Source: a virus. From it: a stretch of 20,837 bases of DNA. Location of the stretch: positions 1 to 20,837 of IMG/VR virus record IMGVR_UViG_3300004097_000077; one strand, written 5' to 3'. Positions 7,658 through 14,496 of this stretch are shown one piece after another. The notes under the pieces were generated by a model. That model made no database searches, was not told where the DNA came from, and was given only the letters and a program-made list of their open reading frames with translations. How positions within the stretch are numbered: the first letter of the stretch is position 1; each line of letters begins with the position of its first letter. A program made the position numbers and the translations under genes.

Positions 7658-9430
7658 ATGGCAAACGTAGTTTTAGGAAAGGTTGCGATTTCTTGGAAAG
7701 GAGAATGGTCAACTAGTCTTACATATACAAAACAAGATGTAGTCAGAAATGGTGCATCTGCTTATATTTGTGTAGCCGATGCAAGCACTCCAGGTACATT
7801 TGATACAGATGAGTGGGAACTATTTGCCCAAGGTACCTCTGATATTGCATCCACTGCTGGTGACATTATATATCATGATGGTACAGAACTTGTATCATTA
7901 CCAATTGGTACACAAAATCAAACACTCACTGTAAATCTAAACGGTGTTCCTGAGTGGACTTCAAACCCATCAAGAAGTTCTGTTCGTGTCCGTAACTTTC
8001 CAATGTGGACTGGTGTCGGACTGAATAGCTATGAGCAATGGGCGATCATGGACAATGGTGACATGCGAGCCTGGGGTCATGGTGGACACTATGGTTTAGG
8101 ACAAGGAAACAATAGTAATGCCCGAGCAGTACCGAACATCATTCCATTTCCACAAGGATTTCCTGGTGTAAAAGCTGACAATGCACAAAGAGCATATGCA
8201 TATGGTTTTAGCATCATTGATGAAAATGATGATTTATGGACATGGGGTAGAATAGAATATGGTGTTACAGGAATGAATGGTGATGCATGGGTTCCTCATA
8301 ATATCATGAAAGTTAATGATGGTGCAAATCCATTCTATGAAGGTAATGTTGATCCTGTAAAAGCCGCATACTTAGCATTGCCTTGTGGTTCAGAAAGTTA
8401 TGTTTGTATGGGTGTACTCGGAACAGATGGTAAAGTGTACATGACAGGATATAATGGTTATGGTCAACTAGCAAGAGGAAGTACATCAGATAGCGGATGG
8501 TTTGTAAGAAGTGATTACTTCAACAATATCGTAGATGGAACTCCTGCAGTTTTTGCAGAAGATGGTGTAACAATTGTAACACCAGAAATTGTTGGTACAC
8601 CAATTACAAAATTTAAACTCGGTAGATGTAGATATACACATGGTTTGGCAGTTGATACATCAGGACGGTTGCACATGTGGGGATACAATGGTGACTATCA
8701 ACTTGGAAATGGTAACTCAACAAATCAACCAACTCCTTTTCATCTAAATCAAGGTTCAATCACTGGACGTAGAATTGTGGATGCTTGGGGTGCCTGGTGT
8801 TGTACATACATTCTTGATGAAGATCAAAATCTTCATTTCTGTGGTTCCGATCATTACGGTAGAAGTGGTCTTGGTATTCATACTGGTAGTAGCGGAAATA
8901 ATGGTTCAACAAGAAATCCTGTATTAACAATTGATGATGTTGAATTAGTTGCATTTGATACTTATGATTATCCAGCAGCATATGTTATGAAAACAGATAA
9001 GACTTTGTGGGCAACAGGATATAATAGCCCAGGAAATCTTGGAATTAATAGTACAAGCCATAGTTCATCTTGGGCACAAATGGACATGAGTAATTTCATG
9101 TCTGATGAAATTCCAACCAAAATTTTCTGCAATGGCTCAAATGGTCATAACGTATTTGGTTGTGTGACAAACAAAGGACGAGTAATGGTTTGTGGATACA
9201 ATGGATACGGACAACTTGGTATAGGACATTCATCAAGTAGATCCAAGCTTGAACCTGTTATATGCCGTGAATTCATTGTTGATGCAATCTTCCAAGGACA
9301 TGAAAGATACATGAACTTGAATGTTCTACTTGAAGATGGTCAAATGCTATCAACCGGTTGTGGTGATAACCATGCACTAGCATCTGAAGATGGTGAAGAA
9401 TACTGGACATTATCACCAATTCGTTTCTAA
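7658..9430 (+). CDS. RCC1-like beta-propeller tail fibre protein (copy 2)
   Basis: A 590-residue protein with the same architecture as its upstream neighbour. A CBM5/12-like module lies at about residues 10-60 (ISWKGEWSTSLTYTKQDVV, then WELFAQGTSD), followed by a short linker and, from about residue 125, eight RCC1-like repeats. Examples are GDMRAWGHGGHYGLGQG, GRLHMWGYNGDYQLGNG and GRVMVCGYNGYGQLGIG. The GYNGYGQLG form is nearer the RCC1 consensus than most repeats in copy 1. The ribosome-binding site is GAAGAGG. The tandem pair has almost equal lengths, so it probably arose by duplication followed by strong divergence. A role as an alternative or partner receptor-binding propeller is inferred. 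Confidence 0.72.
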   Translation: MANVVLGKVAISWKGEWSTSLTYTKQDVVRNGASAYICVADASTPGTFDTDEWELFAQGTSDIASTAGDIIYHDGTELVSLPIGTQNQTLTVNLNGVPEWTSNPSRSSVRVRNFPMWTGVGLNSYEQWAIMDNGDMRAWGHGGHYGLGQGNNSNARAVPNIIPFPQGFPGVKADNAQRAYAYGFSIIDENDDLWTWGRIEYGVTGMNGDAWVPHNIMKVNDGANPFYEGNVDPVKAAYLALPCGSESYVCMGVLGTDGKVYMTGYNGYGQLARGSTSDSGWFVRSDYFNNIVDGTPAVFAEDGVTIVTPEIVGTPITKFKLGRCRYTHGLAVDTSGRLHMWGYNGDYQLGNGNSTNQPTPFHLNQGSITGRRIVDAWGAWCCTYILDEDQNLHFCGSDHYGRSGLGIHTGSSGNNGSTRNPVLTIDDVELVAFDTYDYPAAYVMKTDKTLWATGYNSPGNLGINSTSHSSSWAQMDMSNFMSDEIPTKIFCNGSNGHNVFGCVTNKGRVMVCGYNGYGQLGIGHSSSRSKLEPVICREFIVDAIFQGHERYMNLNVLLEDGQMLSTGCGDNHALASEDGEEYWTLSPIRF

Positions 9431-9449
9431 GTTTATAGGAAAATGAACT

Positions 9450-9923
9450 ATGTGGCAAGGAACATCTTTTGTTGGAATGATTGCACCATTTGGAACTAAC
9501 AAAGTACCTCAGGGTTGGTTAGCTTGCAATGGTGCAACTCTAAATGCAGTTAATGATCCTACATTCTGGGATTTATGGCTATATCTTGGAACTGCTTGGG
9601 GCGGTTCAGGTTCAAGTAGTTTTAGTATTCCCGACCTAAGAGGTGAATTTATTCGTGGTTGGGATGCCGGTAGAGGTACTGATAGCGGACGAGGACTTAA
9701 TAGTCATCAAAGTGACGCAATGCGAGAACTCACTGGTTGGTTTCAATCAGGTACAAATTCAACAGGATCTGGAGGTTGTTTTTGGGGTGGAAGAAATGGT
9801 GGTGGGGAAAGACAAGGATATCACAATGGTGTCCGTTTTTGGTTTGCAGCATCAAGACAAGTACCAACTGCTGGCGAAGTTCGTGTAAGAAATCGAGCAC
9901 TACAATTCTGTATAAGATACTAG
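9450..9923 (+). CDS. Tail collar domain fibre protein (copy 1)
   Basis: A 157-residue protein. Residues about 6-72 are a textbook phage tail collar domain: VGMIAPFGTNKVPQGWLACN, then W-x-L-x-x-x-L-G-T-x-W-G-G-S-G, and FSIPDLRGEFIRGWDAG. The C-terminal half is Gly-rich and ends VRVRNRALQFCIRY, the usual closing strand ('RPRNxALxxCI+'). Collar domains occur in short tail fibres (gp12 of T4) and at the tips of many fibre proteins. The protein lacks a shaft, so it is a stand-alone tip or short fibre. It ends one base before the second collar gene. Confidence 0.8.
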   Translation: MWQGTSFVGMIAPFGTNKVPQGWLACNGATLNAVNDPTFWDLWLYLGTAWGGSGSSSFSIPDLRGEFIRGWDAGRGTDSGRGLNSHQSDAMRELTGWFQSGTNSTGSGGCFWGGRNGGGERQGYHNGVRFWFAASRQVPTAGEVRVRNRALQFCIRY

Positions 9924-9924
9924 C

Positions 9925-10455
9925 ATGGCCCAATTAGTTATTGAAAGTAAATCAGGACAAAGTGACTTAGTAAATACTTTGTATTCACAGGAAGTCACTT
10001 GGGGTTCTGCGATACCTAAAGGTATGATTGCTCCTTTTGGAAGTTCAACAGCACCTGAAGGATGGTTGATTTGTGATGGCTCAACTCTCAATGCTTTACA
10101 AGATGTCGCTTTTCGAGACCTATTCAGTGCGATTGGTACAACATGGGGAGGTTCTGGTGAAGGAGACTTTAAGATACCAGATTTGAGAGGAACTTTCTTG
10201 AGAGGTTCTGGTACTCAAACATATAACTCTAAAATGTTTGATGGTGGCAATGTTTCACAAAAGAGCAGGGATGAATATGAAATGCATCGTCACGAAATAA
10301 GATCTATAACTCTGGCTGGGGCACCTTATGATCGGGCTGTGGCAGGAGGTTCTGAATCTGGGCACTGGTCTACTGATGCAATAACAAAATATTCAGGAAG
10401 CGCAAGCGAAACAAAACCATTCAATACATCAGTCTTATATTGTATTAAATTTTAA
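9925..10455 (+). CDS. Tail collar domain fibre protein (copy 2)
   Basis: A 176-residue protein with a 25-residue N-terminal extension, then a collar domain at about residues 32-95 (GMIAPFGSSTAPEGWLICDG, W-G-G-S-G-E-G, KIPDLRGTFLRG). After it comes an HRH motif (residues 121-123) in EMHRHEIRS. HxH pairs bind a metal ion along the trimer axis in T4 gp12, and this one may do the same, but that is inferred. The end (FNTSVLYCIKF) is the usual final strand. The start is one base after the preceding stop. The two collar proteins share only the collar core. Confidence 0.8.
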   Translation: MAQLVIESKSGQSDLVNTLYSQEVTWGSAIPKGMIAPFGSSTAPEGWLICDGSTLNALQDVAFRDLFSAIGTTWGGSGEGDFKIPDLRGTFLRGSGTQTYNSKMFDGGNVSQKSRDEYEMHRHEIRSITLAGAPYDRAVAGGSESGHWSTDAITKYSGSASETKPFNTSVLYCIKF

Positions 10456-10464
10456 GGAAAAATA

Positions 10465-10857
10465 ATGAAAACAGTTTATTCAATTTACGGTGGTGAGCCA
10501 GTACTTGCACAAGAAAATCCTGTGCGGCCTGGTGACTATTTAATACCTGCAGACTCAACAGAATATCCACCACCAGTCCATGATCGTGAAACTCAAGAAG
10601 TTTTTTATAATGGTACACAATGGGAAATTAAAGACATTCCTCAAACTATTGATCCAGAAACAGGATTACCAGTCAGTGATCCTGATCCATTATTTGGGAC
10701 TGACGCACCTGAAGAAGTTCCGCAATATGTACAACAACGGCTTGAAGCATATGGTACATTAGCTCAACAAATTGAATATCTTACAGAACATGGCTTTGAC
10801 GCTTGGAAAGAAAGAGTAGAAGAAATTAAAGCAATGTATCCTAAGCCGGCTGAGTAA
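10465..10857 (+). CDS. Tail fibre assembly chaperone-like protein
   Basis: A 130-residue protein with a strong ribosome-binding site (AAGGA). The N-terminal part (MKTVYSIYGGEPVLAQENP, then EYPPP and VFYNGTQWEIKD) matches the small N-terminal domain of tail-fibre assembly proteins, with its YPPP and 'yxngxxW' turn. The C-terminal helix (about 92-130, YGTLAQQIEYLTEHGFDAWK) matches the 'yGslxEQlexlxxxGxdaWkxxi' ending often fused to such domains in marine phages. It lies between a collar gene and another fibre gene, consistent with chaperoning one of them. Its N-terminal domain differs from that of the chaperone at 683, so it is a different subtype. Confidence 0.6.
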   Translation: MKTVYSIYGGEPVLAQENPVRPGDYLIPADSTEYPPPVHDRETQEVFYNGTQWEIKDIPQTIDPETGLPVSDPDPLFGTDAPEEVPQYVQQRLEAYGTLAQQIEYLTEHGFDAWKERVEEIKAMYPKPAE

Positions 10858-10859
10858 TT

Positions 10860-11492
10860 ATGCCAAGTCAATTATATATTGAAGAAGTTTATAGTAAAAA
10901 TTCAAAGTATAAACTTGTTGACCTAAGAGGATTTTCAGCAAACAATTTTGTTCAAATCGGACATGCAAACACAATGTTGCATGTTGCTCAATCATATTAT
11001 GGTAATGCTGTAATGATTGAAAGTGAAACAGGTACTCCTTTCATTATCAATCAACAAGGTGTTCTTGAAGAAGCATCAATTGCATCAACTGTTCGTATGC
11101 CATCAGGTATTATAAAACTGTTGAGTGTTGGATCAATTGCGCCAAATAACACAATCACGGCAGATACAACACTATATTCATATACACTTGGGCAGGATGT
11201 TAGCCTTGGTACAAAGTTATATGTCGATGTTTCTTTGACTATCGATAAACTTGATGCAGATGCAACAGCAACTGCAGATTTAGTATTCACCGGTGACCAT
11301 ATTTCAGACAAAATATTTGCTCAATCAGTTGGAATGGTTGCGCAAAACGGTAGACAATATTTAACAGGAATTGCCTTAACATCTGAAATTACTTCCGTTC
11401 CATCCTCACTAAATATAGAAATCAAGAACTTCACAAACAATCCTCAGTTTTCTTTGATAAGTGGTACAGTCTCAGTTAGTGAGGTGTTTTAA
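10860..11492 (+). CDS. Putative tail fibre / virion structural protein
   Basis: A 210-residue protein starting two bases after the preceding stop. It starts MPSQLYIEEVYSKN, again fitting the shared N-terminal anchor pattern. The rest is beta-strand-rich and low in Cys and Trp. The C-terminal half (about 110-210) reads like one compact beta-sandwich with alternating hydrophobic strands, ending SLISGTVSVSEVF. I recognise no named domain. It is the last structural-looking gene before the AT-rich accessory block. Virion location is inferred from the anchor and context. Confidence 0.45.
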   Translation: MPSQLYIEEVYSKNSKYKLVDLRGFSANNFVQIGHANTMLHVAQSYYGNAVMIESETGTPFIINQQGVLEEASIASTVRMPSGIIKLLSVGSIAPNNTITADTTLYSYTLGQDVSLGTKLYVDVSLTIDKLDADATATADLVFTGDHISDKIFAQSVGMVAQNGRQYLTGIALTSEITSVPSSLNIEIKNFTNNPQFSLISGTVSVSEVF

Positions 11493-11513
11493 TTAAATTA
11501 TTATAAGGTTACT

Positions 11514-11663
11514 ATGTCACCATATGAAAAAGAAGAATTATTAAAAAGTATTCAAGATAAAATTGATCAACTTTCATTAATGGTCTTTGAGTTTAATACA
11601 AAAATAAAAATTGAAATGAGAGACATTGTTGATGAGTTAGAAAAAGTAAAAAATTCCCAGTGA
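11514..11663 (+). CDS. 49-residue helical microprotein
   Basis: ATG at 11514, TGA at 11661-11663, 49 residues. AAGG 7 bases upstream is a plausible ribosome-binding site. The whole chain is charged and heptad-like (start MSPYEKEELLKSIQDKI, later IVDELEKVKNSQ), so it is predicted to be alpha-helical, perhaps a coiled coil. It has no membrane segment. Its stop overlaps the GTG of the next gene (GTGA), which suggests co-translation with that gene and supports both starts. Family unknown. Confidence 0.5.
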   Translation: MSPYEKEELLKSIQDKIDQLSLMVFEFNTKIKIEMRDIVDELEKVKNSQ

Positions 11664-12493
11664 TAGAATTTAAACATTGTTTTCTGCGAACAGGAATCTT
11701 TGTAACAGAATCAAAAGAATATTATAAAAAAGCTGACTTTAGTACTATTAATAAAATTTTAAAAAGTTTTAATATACTCGGACTATATGATGCATTTGAA
11801 GAAAAAAAAGATTTAAGTTTACCTATACTTGAAGATATTGCTGTTACTTGCACAAATTATGGTATATATCTAAAGCCGCTTCACGCTAAATATCAAACTT
11901 ACATCGTTGAAAAATTCATAAATTCAGATTCAGAATTACAACAAAAACAAAATATTGATCTTTCATTTAAAGATTCTATTTCAAAATATCACGGTAAAAT
12001 AAGCGATAACATTGAAATTGAAAACTTAATTATATTGTCTTCAAAAATAAAATGGATTGATTATGATTGGTCATTGATTAATCGCATGATTAAAAAACAA
12101 AATAGTTTTATTAAACTACATCCAATTTTTACTGAAGATGATAAGCAATTTCTAGCTAAAAAATTTGGCAAACATAAACTTATTGATAGTGATAATATTG
12201 CAGATGTATTAATAGCTAATGCAAAAAAGATTGGAATCGGTGCGTCATCAGAAACATTAATTACAAGTAATTTATTAAATAAAGAAATTGAATTTCTAAA
12301 TGTTTCAAATCCTAAAACAATACTTCTCTATACTGTAGTGTATGAAGGTCTAAAAAAAGGATATCATATAAATGAATTGATTAACTCATTAGTATTTAAT
12401 TTAATACCATGGAGCTATATTCACGATGAAACTGTAATAAAAAATAATATTGAATTTATACGAGAACAATATGCAGAGTGTCACAAAATTTGA
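11660..12493 (+). CDS. Putative GT-B-like glycosyltransferase (KLHP and SS motifs)
   Basis: A 277-residue protein with a GTG start that overlaps the previous stop. No ATG occurs in frame until well inside the protein. The C-terminal half holds NSFIKLHP (KLHP at 152-155), then 40 residues later a short-hydrophobic-GASSE segment (194-198). This spacing of an HP motif followed by an SS motif is seen in CDP-glycerol transferases, polysialyltransferases and related GT-B enzymes. The N-terminal half is not recognisable. The protein is shorter than typical enzymes of that type, so it may be a partial fold or an unrelated protein with chance motifs. It heads the AT-rich block and sits upstream of two GT-A-like genes. 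Confidence 0.35.
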   Translation: MIEFKHCFLRTGIFVTESKEYYKKADFSTINKILKSFNILGLYDAFEEKKDLSLPILEDIAVTCTNYGIYLKPLHAKYQTYIVEKFINSDSELQQKQNIDLSFKDSISKYHGKISDNIEIENLIILSSKIKWIDYDWSLINRMIKKQNSFIKLHPIFTEDDKQFLAKKFGKHKLIDSDNIADVLIANAKKIGIGASSETLITSNLLNKEIEFLNVSNPKTILLYTVVYEGLKKGYHINELINSLVFNLIPWSYIHDETVIKNNIEFIREQYAECHKI

Positions 12494-13226
12494 ATTTTAT
12501 GTTAATAATGTTCAAGATAATTTTTTTGAATCTTATTATAATTTAATATTTGATAATGATTTAAAAATATTATCAACCGATAATTGTTCAGTATATACTA
12601 TACTTGATAATATATCAAAAAGTAAACTTACAGAACACAAAATTATTGTATTAGTAAATGGAAATGTTTTGATTAATAACAATTATGATCATTTATCATT
12701 ATTTAATGATTTTCATAATGTTTTACAAAATACAAATAAGTGTATTGCTGAAATTAAATATTTTTCAGGAGAACATAATGATTCAGTGTTGGTTTTTAAT
12801 TCTGAAAAATGTAGAGAATTAGAAGTTTTTGAAATTTTACAAAATGATGTAAAATTATTAACACATCAAAAAAATAATACTCATGTACTTAACATCATTG
12901 ATAATTTAATCCTTGATTTAAAAGAAGTTTATCAAGACGGTGAAATATTATTGAGTCCTAAAAATTATTTGTTAGATGTTAATGAAGGATTCAAACCGGG
13001 TGATTTTATAAAAATAGATCCTGCTTTTTTTGAATACGTTGATACACCAAAAAATCATGTCAATTCAACAGTAGTTCAATTATGCAATGATTTAATATAT
13101 TGTTTAATGAATCAGTATTCTTGTATTAAGAATAAAGAACTTTCACAAAAAATACTAAAAGAAACATTCTACATTAATACATTATTATACTTAAAGGACA
13201 GAAAAAATGAAATGTCTAATTATTAA
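12471..13226 (+). CDS. Hypothetical protein of AT-rich accessory block
   Basis: A 251-residue protein when started at the ATG at 12471. A TTG at 12450 in the same frame is possible but lies deeper in the preceding gene. The start overlaps that gene by 23 bases. The stretch HKIIVLVNGNVLINNNY (about residues 56-72) resembles the strand-turn of GT-A glycosyltransferases that normally carries Asp-x-Asp, but no DxD is present. The rest is rich in Asn, Lys, Ile and Asp, with no signal peptide or membrane segment. I recognise no family. Context among glycosyltransferase-like genes hints at a surface-modification role, without direct proof. Confidence 0.5.
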   Translation: MQSVTKFEFYVNNVQDNFFESYYNLIFDNDLKILSTDNCSVYTILDNISKSKLTEHKIIVLVNGNVLINNNYDHLSLFNDFHNVLQNTNKCIAEIKYFSGEHNDSVLVFNSEKCRELEVFEILQNDVKLLTHQKNNTHVLNIIDNLILDLKEVYQDGEILLSPKNYLLDVNEGFKPGDFIKIDPAFFEYVDTPKNHVNSTVVQLCNDLIYCLMNQYSCIKNKELSQKILKETFYINTLLYLKDRKNEMSNY

Positions 13227-14496
13227 TGATGGTGATATTTATGGATATATTTTTGCATATTCATTATTCAATATGTCTCTTGAGAGAAGTATTTCAATTG
13301 ATATTGAATTCATCAAACTACCAGACTCAAAAGAAGTTGTAAACGATAATCTATTATTAAATCAAAGTCTACAGTATATGAATAGGTCTTGTTTTTTTAA
13401 TAATATTGATATTTCAACATTTAATGCAGTTTATGCAATCAATCAACAACTTTGTAATTTTTTTGAAGAAGATGCTGAGACATATTTGAATCATAATAAT
13501 GGATGTCTTCGACACGATGCTAAAGAAATAGCCCAATATATGGAAGTACATGATAGTCAATATGATGTAGATAATCTTTACTATCAAAATATACTTGCTA
13601 AGAACGACCTTTTTGATTCAAGTTTGATCAACTCTATGTATAATATTACATTTGATTCTGCATACTTTGTTGAACAAATGACAACACTGTTCAAAAGTTT
13701 AAACAATTTTACATATCGTGAGACTGATTTGTCTGACGATATTTTTAAGACAGAATCAAATGGCCAATTGTTCTTCTTTGACAATACCTATGACAACGTG
13801 ATGACAAATGCTGAGTATAGTAAAAGTGGTTCGAAATTTCAATTTAAGTATGATCGACAAATTAAAAATCCACATAAATACATCGAAGAAGATATTTTAA
13901 ATTTTGAAAAAATTGAATTTTCAAATAAAGAAATCAAGCAGACCATATCATCCTTTGATAGCAACATAGAAACAATTTATCTGAAAAATGATAGTGTCAC
14001 AAATGATTTAAATTCACATGTCTATCAAAACAATGTGTTCAATATTGGTGTTGCTTTTTGCAAATATAACTTTTCGTTTCATTTAGATCAATTTTTACAT
14101 TTTTATGTTCTAGATAAAGTATCTACTTTCATATTGAATAATAAAAGAAATTTTTCATATCTAAAATCAGTTCACATATATGCTGCTAAAATTATGAAAA
14201 ATATTGATATGTTTTTACACAAATTATTAGTGTGTTCCGGACAATTAGAAGAATTACCTTCTTATAATTTTGATTTATTACAAGGAACAAATATTGACTT
14301 TTTGAACTTGAAATATTTTAATGTTGATAGAAATAATTTTACTGAAAGTACTCAAAGAAAAGTTTTTGATTTTATATCCATGAATAAACCATTTATAAAA
14401 ACTAAAAATTATAAGTTATCAAATCAATATGTATATCTTATGCAACACCAATACAAACAAGATTTATCTTTAAAGACGGAGTTATTATATGTCTGA
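13207..14496 (+). CDS. Hypothetical protein, possibly a divergent FAD-dependent halogenase-like protein
   Basis: A 429-residue protein with a good ribosome-binding site (AAGGA) and a 20-base overlap with the gene before. The N-terminus MKCLIINDGDIYGYIFAYSL has the strand-turn-helix rhythm of a dinucleotide-binding fold, and DGDIYGY aligns with the GGGTAGW of tryptophan halogenases, but with two of the three Gly lost. Later, YNFSFHLDQFLHFYVLDK (about 287-304) resembles the FHxDxxLF segment of that family. Everything else is unrecognisable, so the similarity is weak; it could be a decayed relative or coincidence. It lies between two unrecognised or glycosyltransferase-like genes in the AT-richest part of the window. 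Confidence 0.4.
   Translation: MKCLIINDGDIYGYIFAYSLFNMSLERSISIDIEFIKLPDSKEVVNDNLLLNQSLQYMNRSCFFNNIDISTFNAVYAINQQLCNFFEEDAETYLNHNNGCLRHDAKEIAQYMEVHDSQYDVDNLYYQNILAKNDLFDSSLINSMYNITFDSAYFVEQMTTLFKSLNNFTYRETDLSDDIFKTESNGQLFFFDNTYDNVMTNAEYSKSGSKFQFKYDRQIKNPHKYIEEDILNFEKIEFSNKEIKQTISSFDSNIETIYLKNDSVTNDLNSHVYQNNVFNIGVAFCKYNFSFHLDQFLHFYVLDKVSTFILNNKRNFSYLKSVHIYAAKIMKNIDMFLHKLLVCSGQLEELPSYNFDLLQGTNIDFLNLKYFNVDRNNFTESTQRKVFDFISMNKPFIKTKNYKLSNQYVYLMQHQYKQDLSLKTELLYV

Noticed and set aside
13584-13784. Minus-strand ORF within the 13207 gene
   Set aside because: Antisense shadow of a long coding frame in AT-rich DNA.
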